Made by a program: the position numbers and the translations under genes. From positions 13,253,001 through 13,317,000 of the forward strand of contig JAYKYS010000008.1 in the NCBI GenBank assembly GCA_036924285.1: DNA of 64,000 bases. The letters run 5' to 3'. Positions 11,177 through 24,304 of the stretch are shown piece after piece. How positions within the stretch are numbered: the stretch's first letter is position 1; every line of letters starts with the position of its first letter. Under the pieces are notes generated by a model. The model had not been told where the DNA came from. It searched no databases and saw only the letters and a list, made by a program, of their open reading frames with translations. This DNA comes from Asterella californica. Its lineage: Eukaryota > Streptophyta > Marchantiopsida > Marchantiales > Aytoniaceae.

Positions 11177-12239
11177 TATTAAATAATTATAGTTTCTTGG
11201 ACTTGTACTTTCTAAAGTGCAGCAGTCCACTCAGGATTTATGATTTATTTTTTGTTTTTCGTATATTTTTAGATATAGTTTTATAATTAATATTATAAAA
11301 ATATTTTTCATTTACTTTTTATTACTTTTCCCGATAACAATAAACGAGCAAAAGTTACCAGAAGTTAATCGAACATGCATATTCTCTTCCTCCTCTTCCT
11401 TATGGGAAATCATCATCCCCGAATCATCATAGCCGAAACACTACTTCACTATATTATCCAACCATATGGCAGTATGAAATATTTCGAGCCTAGGGAGATT
11501 TAAAGCTCCGTCCCACGTACATCCGCCCAAGTAATGTTTAGGGGCTGCATAATGGAATAAAACAAAATGCTTGGTTCCGGAACAAAACTAATGGGATCAT
11601 AGCTTGGCCATGCTGAAGACAAATCAATATAGGAAGATTTTCCCCAGGGACTAACAGTAATTTATATTTGACTAGATTATACATTTTGAAATAATTAAAA
11701 TATATAATATAAGCGAAATGGATAAAAAATTGAAAAATTTTACTGTAAATGAGGTTACCACACTTAGGGAAGGTCTGCGACAAGGTTGGGTTAACAAATT
11801 GATATAGAGTCTGAGATTGCTTTAAACCACTTCTACTGGTATAAAAGGTTTGACTTCGCACACGGCGGCCATTTTTCACTGTAGTTTTTTTTTTTCTCAT
11901 TCAGAGTGCGGGAGGCCAAGGCCCCAGTTGAGCTCTCTGTCTCAACGCGAGAGGTAAGTGATTGTAACAAAGTATGCTGGATAGTAGAACATTTCAAAAT
12001 TCAAAATATAAAATATTCTATTTCTGTAGTTCTCAGTGATCGGGGATTCACTTGATAATTTTGAAGCCGTCCGTATTCCTCCTGAGCTCATCATGGGCTC
12101 ATTTTGAAACCCTTTCTCTTCTGCTCATTTCACTACCAAGATGACAAAATTTCATCACGTACTGCGATGGTGACCATGTTGCACAAATCTCTCAGGGGCC
12201 CGCCCGTGCGGAACTTACTTAACAATGGTTAAAAGTGAT

Positions 12240-12262
12240 TAGCGGTGGGGATCCCACCGCTA
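12240..12262. repeat. 10-bp inverted repeat with 3-base loop
   Basis: TAGCGGTGGG and CCCACCGCTA are separated by GAT, a perfect short stem. It has no T-run and is unlikely to be a terminator. Function is unknown. Confidence 0.6.
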
Positions 12263-13387
12263 ATATAGCGGTAGTTGTGGTTTAAACACAAACCAGTGGC
12301 AAGAGGACTGCACATATCGCCCATAGCATCGCGGTACGAGCAGCTTGCTTGCCTGGAATAGTGCCGTCCATGTGCGTGACCAACCTTATCCAGTCGAGAA
12401 AGTGGCTGTACTTCTCGTCAGTTACGATCAGAACTTTCTAAGACTAAAGTAATAACTGTCATCAGATTTGACTTCTCGGGTGAGCGAATTCTGGGACCAT
12501 GAGAAGAAAGGAGTGCTTGTAACTTACCGGTAATCTATTGAGTGCGAGCTGAGGCAAGAAGTGGCATGCTGGTCGGTGCTTCTGACCCATACAGTTCGCT
12601 TTAGGTGTGAGACTAATACAGCCTTGCATTTCGTTAAGTAAATTTCTTTTGGTATACAGGAGTATCCAGCAATCCAGCTCGGAGCATTTTAACCTAATAT
12701 ATGGAGCACATGAGGTTCATTCTTCTTGGCCTACAACATTCATCACCGAAACTGCCGACTATCAAAGTCATGCAAAGATGGGTAGTGTGACTCATGCATT
12801 TGCGGCATTTTGTTTGGAATCTACAGTGCGTTAGATCTATCTGCTGATCAGTCTGCACCTTGACAAGCCAGGACTTCAGGCTACAGGCAGTTTTCTTAAT
12901 ACAGTTTAACAGTTACCTTTAGACCGACAAGATCAAAACTAGAACGAAAAGCACTACAGTACTGGAAAATGAGTCTTCTGCTGAGTATGTGCTATCGTGT
13001 ATCCACAGTAACCTTGTCTGCATGAGACACACTTGAGCATAGGAATTCCATCCAGCAAATCGAGAGCACGGGTTTCTAAGCTGTACATTACCGCATGCAA
13101 AAGCAAACGGGATCATCGATCTAGATGTCACCAGGGACACAAGCAAAGCGTTTTCGCACTTTCAGGTGGAGATTCCTTGAGGGCGTCGTGTCTCAACCAG
13201 GGTCTGTAAACTCGGCGACAATGCTTGTGTACAGATCAGACAGGCTGTGGATGAGGAGTCCAGTAGAAGGGAACACCCTTCCTTGCCTAGCTTAGCCAAA
13301 ATTGTTGCCCCGTTTTATGTCAGTTCAGTTTTGATATTTCATCCCGGTTCCAGTGCCCAACAACGACATCAGCGTTGCCGTATGACG

Positions 13388-13432
13388 AAGTTTGTGCCGT
13401 GATGTCAAGTTTGTCCATCACGGCACAAACTT
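13388..13432. repeat. 17-bp perfect hairpin
   Basis: AAGTTTGTGCCGTGATG and its exact complement flank an 11-base loop that repeats part of the arm (TCAAGTTTG). It could be a small foldback relic. No coding region is adjacent. Confidence 0.7.
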
Positions 13433-14424
13433 GACACACACGCAGACAAACTCTGTAATGCTACCCAGAAAACAATAATTTGAAGCTGACTTTAGACAGA
13501 TAGTGGGAAGCTAAGGAAGCTATCTGTTGAGGTCGAATGAGGCTTACTCTTCGAAAAGTCCTACTGTCACTTACTTTGGCTCCAACATAAACTCTCTTCG
13601 TGATTAGACAGTTGATATGAAGAACCAAGTGCCGGGTTGAGGTTGCTCTTTCCACGGATTCTGTACCTGGAAGGATTCAGGATTCACCTGTGCTTTGAAT
13701 TCGAATAAATTAAGGCGTTACAGGTAAAACTTTAGACAAAGGGTCTAGGTAGATTTACCTTAACAGACAGTGTGACAGAAGAAATTTGGAAGCACAAACA
13801 GGGTGAGATTCCTATCAAGGATATCATAGTTGTGTGGGGCCACAAGAGATCCAGTGGAGTTTCTTGCCGTATCGGGTAAAGTGAGTGATACTACAGTAGT
13901 CGGGAACCGTATTGTGGTGGACGCAACAGATACAGTGCATGCCAACCATCAATCCTTTTGAACGTCGGAGTTTTGGCAGGTTTATACCGCAGAACCGTGG
14001 TCCAAAGAAGTTGTCTAGCCGACCTAGTCTCCCGACCAAGCTCTTCGCTAAGCCGGCAAGGTTCTTGCACAGTCGGACCAGACTGAAAACATATGTATCC
14101 CGCATTTAAAAAGTAACCATCATTCTTTTGAGTGTCCGTCTGATGCTGCTGCAGCAGCAATTTGTGGCACATATCCATCTTAGTTCGTCATTATTCTTGA
14201 CAAACACATTTCCCGTCGTGATCTAAGGATTTAGTTCTGCTTGAACTCAGGAGAAATACTCAGCAAAAAAACGTGTTGAGCTCACTGGCATAATGCCAGT
14301 GTTTCACTACAAAAGCTCCCGTTCTAGCACTAACAACGGTACCTCCTACCACAGCAGCTGGTGGAAGATCATCTAGTCCACCGTTTGCCAGCAATACTAC
14401 GACTCCCACAGGAAGGATTTGTAG

Positions 14425-14529
14425 GGGAGAGCTTGTAGATTCAGAACGTTACGGAACCCAAGGCTTGAACTTGTACGTCGTTTCGACCGTTTATCATCAG
14501 CAGCAGTCAAGATAGTCAAAGGTTCTAAG
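14425..14529 (+). other. Open extension upstream of the lipoxygenase start, possible transit peptide region
   Basis: The frame of ATG 14530 continues upstream without a stop to a TAG at 14422-14424, encoding an Arg-rich stretch ending VKIVKGSK but no Met. A second frame through about 14306-14511 reads Thr/Ser/Pro/Ala-rich sequence (LALTTVPPTTAAGGRSSSPP), like a chloroplast transit peptide, before it hits a stop. A missed intron or a one-base discrepancy could join the two. Confidence 0.45.
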
Positions 14530-17500
14530 ATGTCAGAAGGACAGAGTTCTGCAAGCATTAGAGAAAACATTGGAAAATGGGTGCGATGCCTGGACGCACA
14601 GGATCCAAATACAACAGAGGAGCTTCTGGGGGATAACATAGTGATCAAAGGGACGATTCTGTTGTGTAAAAAGTACGTGGTCGATTTCGCAGATTTTAGT
14701 TCTATAGTCGTGGACAATACCCTGGATCTTTTGGGTCGGAAGGTGACAATTCAGCTCGTCAGTGTGGATCTGGATCCAAGTAAGTAACAAGTCTCTCAGT
14801 CTTTTATGGTTTCACTAGTTTGACATACTAATCAGACTGTGATCATCGAAGTTGTATTCCTTACCGGGCCCAATTGAGAATTTACTGAAACTTGAGAAGC
14901 CACTGGTGTGAAATCCAACTACGACCACCCATCACGAAGAACATGGACTTATGACTGACAGCGTTTTCCTTACACTGGCTGCCTGAAGTAGCAGCATGGC
15001 CTTTACTAACTTCTAGCGGCGCATGTTGATAGCTTGTTCCTAAGAACAGGTGCTTCTCCGCGGAGAAGCACCTCCTCAATGCGCTGAGAAGAACGAGGAC
15101 CCAGAGATGAAGAGTATATGCTATATGCTTCCAGGTTTTCTCAAATATTCCATATCACCACGCTCCACAATTGGCAAATATGGTTTGGATATCAGTCAGA
15201 TTCTAGTAGATTCTGCCCATCAAGCGTGGAGTAAATGAACCGGTCGTCCAGTTCCATTTGCAAGTCTTTTGGGTTGACCACTAATGATTCCGTTACACTC
15301 AAGGTGGATCCCGTAATGCTACAGAATAGAGTGAATGAAGTCTATTTTCCAAACGTCTTAAAGTTTTTGTTTGCCACTCCCTTCATACCACCTTCGTTTA
15401 TTGGATGTCTTGTCGAGCTCATGATCAGGCAGGGTACTGCTCACTACTGCTGTCATCTTGAGCGAGCAGTCAGGGCATGCTGCCCGCCCTGACTGCTACT
15501 GGTTTCCAGCAAAAATTATTAGTGTGCCACTTCGACGGAATTCGGAGTGAACTATCGGAGAGGAATTATTCTAACCTACGAGCGTGTTTGTGGCAACTTG
15601 AACAGAGACGAGTGCTCCAAAAGTCAGTAAGAAGTTCAGCATCAAACACTGGGCATTCATGGATGACATCAAGCCTGGTGATTCGGTGTTTGCCGTGGAG
15701 AACTACCAGTACATCGTTACTTTCGGGGTTCCACGCGATTTCGGGGAGATCGGTGCCTTCTTTATCAGAAACAACCACAGAAACGACTTTTATCTAATTA
15801 GTTTGTCTCTCGAACATCCTGACAAGAGCACTACTGAGTTCGTCTGCAACTCTTGGATATACAACACATCTCTTTACAAGAATGATCGCGTCTTCTTCAG
15901 CAACAAGGTACAAGCTCCCCTAACAGTTTGGCAGGCTATGTGGATAAGTACATCATAATATAAATTACACAAGCGTGCAGGCTTAGAAAAAAGATCTCCA
16001 ATCAACGACCAGAACAAATTACTTTTGATGTTGATGTTGGCACCATAAAGAATTTCTGTCCTACGTAAGTATTTAACTGAGCAAGAATTCCTTCTACTTC
16101 AGATGCATCGGTCATGTACTTCTGCGTATTGCGCCATCATTTTGTCTATTGTCGGTTTTACTATATAGTATAATTAAATGCACAATTACACACAAGTGTG
16201 TTACTAGTAGGAAAATTAATTTGACCTCAGCCATGACAAGCAGTGAAAATGGTTGCAGTCGTACCTTCCAGACGCCACGCCTCCCGGGCTGAAAACGCTC
16301 AGAAGTCAAGAGCTGCAAGATCTGCGAGGAGATGGTACGGGACTGAGGACAGAAGGAGAACGAATCTATGACTACGACGTTTACAATGACTTGCAGACTG
16401 AATCTTTGCGTCGCCCAATGTTGGGAGGGTCCACACAGTTCCCTTACCCTCGCCGCTGCAGAACTGGTCGACCCAGAGCGCAATATGGTCAGTAAGTCTG
16501 AGGTTCTTTTAGATCCGTGCCTCATATATATAAGGTCGACTCAGTTAATATCCGAATGGAATTGCGTACCCGCTCTTAGTGTGTATTTGCTGATCAAGTG
16601 CTAATTAATTAGCCTTAGATAATCAAGTTTAGTCACAATTGTGCAGATCCCAACTCGGAAGCAACTTTGTCAGAATCCGAGATTTCTGCAATCTACATAC
16701 CGCGGGACGAGAGGTTCAGCAGGGTTAAGAACTCGGGCTTTTTGGCAAACGGCATCAAGGGCATTGCACATTTCCTTGTGCCTGCCATCACAAGTTATTT
16801 CGATGACACCCCCGGCGAACTCGCGTCCTTCGAGGAGACTAAATCTTTATACGACACCGGGATCAATCTTGAGGGCCGCCTGGGCCCATCCGCAGACATT
16901 AAGAAGAAGAGCAAGACCCCAGCCGACAACCCGTTTATTCTTCTGGACACAATATTTGATGCTGATGGCGCCAACAAGAGTGTTATACACTATAGTCTCC
17001 CAGACATCATCGCTTGTAAGTCTTCAGACTTAGTTCTCATCTCAATCGAAGTATTTCAAGGCTCATAGACCATTGTTTTACCAGTTCAGACGTCGTTCAA
17101 ATACTAGGTTGGTACCATTATTCAGAAAAGGGAAAAGAACAACTTGTGCTCTAAGTTAGAATTAAACGAGACGATGTTTCTCGACTTCGGAGCAGCTGAT
17201 GACAGGGCCTGGATGCTTGACGAGGAGTTTGGACGTCAAACATTGGCTGGAATGAATCCCCTAAGTATCCGGCTACTAACTGTAAGCAAAGCCTTCCGTA
17301 TTTGATTAAGTAGTTTGGTGTTCAGAATACACGGTTGGACGTATGTGTTTCGCTCTTAGACTATCTGATGAATATTCAATTTGTCTCATCAGCCATCAAG
17401 ATCAAAGGTCAAGCTTCACTTGCATTTCCATTGTTTCCATCCACGAGATACACGTTGCCTTTTAATTGCTCCATAACCGTGCCTGACGGTGAACACCACA

Positions 17501-20500
17501 GAAAATGCTGTAGGTCCTTGTTGACGTTGTCGCATTTCGATCAAAAGAAGACTAGGTCAAGCAGGTAGAGCACTTACCTCGCAAGTTAATGACGCTTTGT
17601 TCAGGACTTTCCACCCAAAAGTTCCCTCGACCCGAATGTATATGGGCCAGTCACTGCTTTGCAGAACAAGCACATTCTCCCGTACATTGAGGACCTGACC
17701 ATTGGAGAGGTTAGTTTATAAAACCTTTCAGATATTTGACGATTACGACCGGAGTATTTTGTTTCAAACAAACGTACTGGATGTCATTTGTCTCATAATA
17801 CGAAGTTGCGATCACAGATTCAAATTCATAATAGCACTGAAAATTCATCTTCTATTTATCTTTAATCTTATCTTTTCGTGACCATTACGGTCACCAAGGT
17901 TGTCCGCGGTGCTTGGCTCAACGGTGCAATGCATTGTATGCAGGCGTTGAAAGCGAAGAGACTTTTCACGATAGATTACCATGACATGTTGTTGCCCTAC
18001 TTGGATAAGATCAACGGAATCAAGGACCACGGCAAATCTTATGCATCGCGTGTCATCTTCTTCTACACCAGCAACGGGCAGATGAGACCTATAGCTATTG
18101 AGCTCACCTTGGCTCCACCACCAGGTGGGAACTCTGCCATCAGAAGAGTTTTCACAGCACCTAATGACGCAAGGCCAGAAGGTCAGAAGGATTACTTGTG
18201 GGAACTAGCCAAGATTCACGCCTCTTCTATCGACTTTGGTGACCACGAGCTCATCAACCATTGGTATCAAAACATACTCTACTCTGAGTTCGCATTCTTG
18301 TATAATTTAGCCACGTTAACTGAGTTAGGCCGGTTTTGTGCTAAGTTGGGTTTCAAACTGAGCTGTAAGCTAAACGCAACGTGGAGTTCGCCACTTACCC
18401 AAGGACTAGAAGACACTATAAGCAACTCTGTATGCTTTTGAGAGCTTTGTTGTGAACTTCAGTTCCCCTCGGCTGAGCTTTTACAAGCTAAGCATCTAGA
18501 ACTGCAGATTTCATACTCAATGCTTCTATCTGTGCGGCTTACTATGGCGAGGAACATGCTACTTCAGGACTTCCGGAGTTGCGATGAAAAGGTTGAAACC
18601 TTATGCATCTGAAATTGTCTGAATGCAGGTTGCGTGCTCATGCAGTCATGGAGCCAATATGTATCGCAACTAATCGCCAATTGAGCCAGATGCACCCCAT
18701 CTTTGCATTCCTTTATCCTGTCTGCAGAAACACGATGAGCATCAATGCGTCTGCTCGTTCGAATCTGATCAATGCGGGTGGTATTATTGAGCTAGCATTC
18801 ACTCCTGGAATGTACTCCATGGAACTCAGCTCTGTGGCATATGCTTCTTGGAGGTTCGACAAACAAGGTCTTCCCGAAGACCTCATCGCAAGGTGAGCAA
18901 TCGCAGCTGCATAACTGCATCCTAGTTCCTAGCTAGTTCATCGTCCGGTAATGAGGCTTGTTCATCTGGTTCGTAAGTAATTCGAATTCAAAATTCTGCT
19001 AAATTATGCGAATCTTTAGTTTAGCTGTGCCGTAACACATGATCGGAGCAGTTGAGAAATAATGCTGGAAGCATTGAAAGGCTAAACACAGCAGAGTACT
19101 CGCTGCCATTGAGTTCATTCTTTACTGATCGCGGTACATTGGTTCGGGTCGTCGAAGTTGCACTTTTAGCAAGGAATCCATCCATGTGCCACGCAGTCAC
19201 GTTGTATTGTGGAGTGAAGTTTCATTGGTCTGTACATATTATAACCCGAACGACCGAGTCAGCATCTGAGAAAAGATGTGGCGAATAAGTAAGATTGCAT
19301 ATGGAAAACTCAGCAGTAGCCTGTACCAATTCAAACTAATTCAGAAGGAGTCCCAAGGAGTGCTTAATCTGCCTTCTGACAAGCATGGCGTAATAACAAA
19401 CGAAAGAAAAAACCAACTGAGGCTATTTGTCCAATAGTAAGATCATGAAGAAGAGTAGTACCTATATACTAGAAACGACGGTCAGCAGAGCATGTAGCCG
19501 TGCGTGCTGATCATGAGTGGGATGGATAAACGTTCTAGAGCTTCAAGGAGAAAACACTGCTGAGGAAGGTGCGTATCATCACTGCGTATCATGATTAGCT
19601 GGTGCTACCTCGAGGGTGATCTAGTGCGGGCGTATAGATTCTCTGGACTGGACAATCTAATTGAGTTCATGTGTATAGGATACCGTAAGGTCCGAAACTA
19701 ACCTAGAGCAGTCAGAATCAAATAAATAACTGAATGTTGTGGTTGCATTGCATTGGAATTGCAGAGGAATGGCCGTACCAGCAGATTCATCGTATCCAGG
19801 AGGAGTTAAATTGGTCATAGAAGACTACCCATACGCTAAAGACGGGCTTGACCTATGGGATGCGATTCATACTTGGGCGTCCAAGTACGTGAATATAGTG
19901 TACACATCAGATCAGGCAGTGCAGCAGGACAGTGAGTTGCAAAGTTGGTGGGACGAAGTCATAAACGTGGGCCATGGAGATCTGAAAGACGCGCCCTGGT
20001 GGCCGAAGGCCGATTCTCGAAACAGCTTGGTGCAAATCTTAACTACGATATCCTGGATAGCAGGACCTCATCACGCTGCGGTCAACTTTGGGCAGTATGC
20101 ATACGCGGGATTCCCGCTCAACAAGCCATCCATGACACGGAGACTCATCCCCCAAGTGAATTCTGCAGAGTACAAGGAGCTTGTCGACAATCCGGAAAAG
20201 TTTCTACTCTCATCTATCACGTCCGAACCTCGGGCTACCATTATCATGACAGTATTAGAGCTCCTCGCAACTCACTCCATAGACGAAGAGTACCAAGGCG
20301 AACGCCTCTCAAGCAACTGGACTTCTGACCCGGGACTTCTGGCAGCGTTCGCAGAGTTTTCGGCAGCCATGACGGGTCTCGAGGAGAAAATCAACGCCAG
20401 AAACACCGATCCCACTCTAACCAACAGGCTAGGAAAAGTTCAAGTACCATACACTCTCCTATTTCCTTCATCGACATCCGGATTGACTGGCAGAGGAGTC

Positions 20501-20521
20501 CCGTACAGCGTCAGTATTTAA
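14530..20521 (+). CDS. LOX: Plant-type lipoxygenase with N-terminal PLAT/LH2 domain
   Basis: Nine exons join in phase into 894 codons: 14530-14779, 15606-15907, 16259-16487, 16647-17015, 17193-17281, 17605-17709, 17944-18263, 18629-18892 and 19765-20521. Exons 1-2 give the PLAT beta-barrel, including [17 protein letters not shown] and [20 protein letters not shown]. The catalytic helical domain follows. The five expected iron ligands are present: two His in HWLRAH (exons 7/8), the second His of [12 protein letters not shown] with its Asn, and the C-terminal Ile of GVPYSVSI. The enzyme dioxygenates polyunsaturated fatty acids as the first step of oxylipin synthesis. Length fits plant LOX (roughly 850-950). 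ATG 14530 is the first in-frame Met, but the frame stays open upstream to 14425, and a transit-peptide-like reading lies in another frame. The true N terminus, and so plastid targeting, is uncertain. Confidence 0.95.
15050..15073. repeat. 24-bp perfect palindrome in lipoxygenase intron 1
   Basis: A twelve-base arm, GGTGCTTCTCCG, is followed immediately by its exact complement. It lies in the 826-bp first intron, away from the splice sites. Confidence 0.85.
15465..15496. repeat. 12-bp hairpin near the 3' end of lipoxygenase intron 1
   Basis: AGCAGTCAGGGC and GCCCTGACTGCT flank an 8-base loop, about 110 bases before the intron 1 acceptor at 15604-15605. Confidence 0.75.
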
Positions 20522-20649
20522 GAAGTTCAGTCGCGTGTGGAAGGACTCCCATTGACGGTTCTCCCAACCAATGTCTAAGTCCAAAAATGGGTTGGAGAGC
20601 CGTATTCGGGACAGACATGCAGGCACGGTTCGAAGAAAGGCCTTCCCAG

Positions 20650-20819
20650 ACGAGGATCACGGGTTCTTCGTGTGTCCGTGACGAGGCTCATGTACATATG
20701 TATCTACTTTGGTTTGCAACTCAACTTCAGGAAGACGAGGATCATGGGTTCTTCGTGTGTCCGTGACGAGGCTCATGTACATATGTATCTTCTTTGGTTT
20801 GCAACTCCACTTCAGGAAA
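20650..20819 (+). repeat. 85-bp tandem duplication downstream of the lipoxygenase stop
   Basis: The block starting ACGAGGATCACGGGTTCTTC at 20650 repeats from 20735 with only a few differences. It lies about 130 bases after the stop codon, probably in the 3' UTR. Confidence 0.85.
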
Positions 20820-23800
20820 ACTCCCTTACAAACCTCCCTCCCTATCCTCCCCCTACAATCAGGAACATTGGTATATCCTCACTGTAAACATTTTACTTAA
20901 GACGGTCAACTCAGCGTCACCGGTTATCATCAAGGTGTTGCGCATGGATCGAGAAATTCAATGGTCAGGAAAGCTGGCAGCTGTGTACAACGTAGAGGTT
21001 CAGCATCTATTAAAGGAGTAAGAGAAAATCGAGAACGAAACTGAAATTCAGTGTCCAGTACATCAAAACTAGAGCTGTATAGACTAACAAGCAGCAGCAC
21101 AGAACAGGTCGCAGCTGTAAGTGTTGATAACTTCAAATACAAGCAGAAAAAGTACCTTTTACTTCTTGCATATGCTTGCCAAATGGAATCCGCCACGACG
21201 TCAGCTCTAGTGGATGAAAAATCAATGTGCTTTCCCCGAGTTAGAATCAAACTTTGCAACCCTCCGCCCCTGAACTTCTCAGTTGGGAATCAATCATTGT
21301 CGAGGAAATAAGCGAAAGGTACACTACTAAGCTTACCCTTCTGAGCTCTCAGCTAAAATCATATACGCTATGCAATTGCCATTGTGTGTGTGGAGAGGCT
21401 TACTTCAAATTCTTTGTCACGCTAGAATCCTCACACCTGCTGGACCATAAATCGGAAGGAGTTGGAGTAACACCACGAAAGCTGCGACTTCATAGTTGGT
21501 GCAGCAGGTAAACCGGGATGCATAGTCGAAATTTACCGATGTCGTAAGCGAGGAGCGTCTCTGAAACATGAGCGCACGACGGAACATGTTCTTCAGATTT
21601 GAATTTCGAACTAGGCGCGGGGAGCGTCTGACGCCCCCTACTTGAGTCTTCAAACTTTGGTCGTTTGGGCGTGTCGGGTCAGTCCCTAAGAAGGTTCGGA
21701 AGTGTGGGTGGGGATTGACGAGGGGCGGACAATGTGAGCGCTATCCGAGCTCTGTCCTGGACGAAGGAGAAACGTTTGTCCAGTGATTGGGAAATCTAGA
21801 ATTGCCTTGGTATCCAGTTTAAATTTGGAGATCTAGATGTCATGCAGTTGTGGGAATGTTTCAATCGAGGGAGTTCTCTGGCAATGACTGAAGTTGGGTA
21901 GATCTGCTGTTTACAGACGACATGAACTGCAGCCCAAACCGGTGTGATTCTTCGGTTTCTTCTGTTTTGGATTGTTTACTTTTGGGCATAGAATTCGTCT
22001 ACCATGACAACATTTTCAACACTGCTTTTCATTTACGTGGGCACTGTGGTAAACGCTACACTTGATTCCAAAATGACGTCGAAACACATTTTTGGGCTTA
22101 GGCCTGCACACAGAATTCTGCGATCTGAGCCTTTGCAAGAGTTGTGGCACAAGAAAACTGTTTGTGAACTTATCGACTACCCTAAGTTGTCTTTCAACCA
22201 ACTCTCTGTAGGTCTGTTTATTAAGTTCCGACCCGGGACCAGGATTTTCATACATAAATTGGCTTGCAAGCACCACCGTTCCTGAAAGTCAGCAAACCGT
22301 TCAAGCAGCTACGGTCCTATAGACTGTATTCAATTCATGGATCATAGAGGTACAATCTAAGGATAGTTAGTGACTATGGGACTATGACAACGATTATCAC
22401 AACAAGATCACTTTATATCGTACAAGAAAGTCATGAAGCTACCTACGGGTGGGATTAAGTTCAACTTTCAAGCTGTCAATCAAGGGTATCCAGACTTCGA
22501 ACTCGCACCCAGTTTACACTCGAACCTTCCTTAAACTTGAAGCAAAAAACTGACTTTGCACTCTACAGCACTGAACTCTGCAAACTGCAATAGAGATGGT
22601 TGGTGGTCTGAAGATTTATTGAAAGTCCGTTCTGATTGGCGAGAACTATTGGACTCTCACAGTATAGACGTGTAATCAAGTGGAAAACCTACTACTGACG
22701 GTGGCAACGTCGAACACAGCGCTTAAGTCATGTGCGCTAATTCCAGTAACTTATTGACGAGCTTATGAACGGTATCCGGATGTGTTTGAAGATCCTATTA
22801 GTTTTTCATTTCGAAGTTTGAACCTCTCCATGGTTTAAGCGACTACCCAAGTTTGGACAGTAATCAGAGTGGAAACCTGTCCGCTAAATTGTCCACACAA
22901 AAAACGATATATTTTACCTCGTCAACTATAGTTAACGTTGGTTGTACAACGACCGCCTAGCATCAAGAACTAACGAGTCGGGCATGAAGGAAAACACTCC
23001 CATCTTGGACCGGAAACTGGATCCCTCTTTCCCACTTATAGAGATACAGCGCCGTGAATTACGATAGGATAAAATGACACACTTGTCAAGTTTCCGAGTT
23101 ACTCAGATCTAGATGATTGCCAAGAGAATGTCGCGAGTGAGGCCTGCAGAAATAGAACTCACTCATGATCGTGGAGTTGTTCCATTCTGTTGAGGGGATC
23201 TACGTGCTCCAATATAGAGAATCTGATATACTGACTGGTCGACAACCACTGTAGCGTGATCTGAACACAAGAAACGATTATGTTCGACGTAAGAACCTTG
23301 TGTGAATCCAGATTCCAGCATCGACTAGCAAGCCGCCCAACATACAACTGACCTGTCCCTCTGGATCTACCAGCTGCAGTCAATTCTTGGTTTAGTTTCT
23401 AACATTGTCCAGATCATGGTTAGTAGATTCATGCTCCCAAATGAGAAGAATGCTTGGGACTGCATGAGAATGCAGAATCATGCAAAGGCTTGAATCCGTT
23501 GGAGTTGAAAGCACATCAAATCGTTCCTAGTAACTAGTATACAAATCTTGAAGAAAGTGAACTCTGACTCGCAGAAGTCAACTTATAATGCCCCCGCATG
23601 CGAGCTATGCTGGATACGTTCCTATATATATCATGCTATTTCTGACAAGCCTGCACACAACTCAACCAACAGTGTAGGCTTGTGAGCGAGTTTCAGTTTA
23701 CGGAGGCTCCTCAAAATACAGAGCAATATCTTAGCGATCGCGAAGAGACCAATCTTATCGAAGACATGTACAATAGAAGATCCTTATAATAGCATGAACT

Positions 23801-24173
23801 TTAATGGCCTTATTCTGGACTGGTGTTAATCCTCAGTCGTGCTGCAGTGGAGTTCATATCGGTGCGGATACCGCACTCTCAACACACCATGATAATAAAA
23901 CTTTATGCTCCAATCGCGCCACTAGGGTTGCAACCCCGTATAGCGCGGTGGCCGTGACAGCATAACATCACGAAGATACGGCATACGACACTTTGCTAAG
24001 TAAGGATCTCACCACCGCAGCTATCCTTGTTTCATTGTTGCCCAGATGGTCTAGGTATGAAACCTCGATTGCTTCACGATCTGTTCAGGCACGTCTGCGG
24101 CGAACACAGTGGGTTTCTTTGTCGTCGGTTGATTACCTTCTGTCTGGTAGGCGGCCATTTCCCGTCTAAATGA
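20820..24173. other. Gene-free spacer between lipoxygenase and the Harbinger element
   Basis: No coding frame on either strand has recognisable family features. The start may hold the lipoxygenase 3' UTR and poly(A) site, but no strong AATAAA signal is obvious. An imperfect inverted repeat lies near 23916-23952. Otherwise I see nothing. Confidence 0.45.
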
Positions 24174-24271
24174 AACACGCGACGCAATGAATAGCCAACG
24201 GATGGAAAGACCCATGAAGCCGTACAAGGGCAAGAGGGACCCGAAGGGCCAAGCAACGCCGCGAAGAATGG
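24174..24271 (+). repeat. Interspersed repeat R, copy 1
   Basis: The segment includes AACACGCGACGCAATGAATA and GATGGAAAGACCCATGAAG. It is present in reverse complement at 41627-41737 and again forward, shortened, at 50829-50912. It ends a few bases before the Harbinger left end, so the transposon sits at or near the border of this repeat. Confidence 0.8.
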
Positions 24272-24284
24272 TTCTACTAGTCTA

Positions 24285-24304
24285 GGGGGTGTCAAAGTTA
24301 AAGG
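24285..24304 (+). repeat. Left terminal inverted repeat of the Harbinger element
   Basis: GGGGGTGTCAAAGTTAAAGG is exactly complementary to 32614-32633. The run of G at the terminus fits PIF/Harbinger ends. Confidence 0.92.

Larger units (their letters stand above)
10279..14424. other. Gene-free AT-rich spacer
   Basis: I find no coding region with family resemblance on either strand. The DNA holds a hairpin cassette at 11093-11132, a repeated ATTCTCTTCCTCCTCTTC segment (near 11038 and 11379), and inverted repeats at 12240-12262 and 13388-13432. The last few hundred bases probably include the lipoxygenase promoter and leader, but no TATA box or start can be assigned with confidence. Confidence 0.5.

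Noticed and set aside
17335..17568. 77-codon frame in lipoxygenase intron 5
   Set aside because: Exon 5 (ending 17281) joins exon 6 (17605) directly at the conserved [11 protein letters not shown] junction, so this frame is intronic.
19052..19288. 78-codon frame in lipoxygenase intron 8
   Set aside because: Exons 8 and 9 join exactly without it, at the conserved DLIARGMAV junction, and the peptide does not resemble lipoxygenase.
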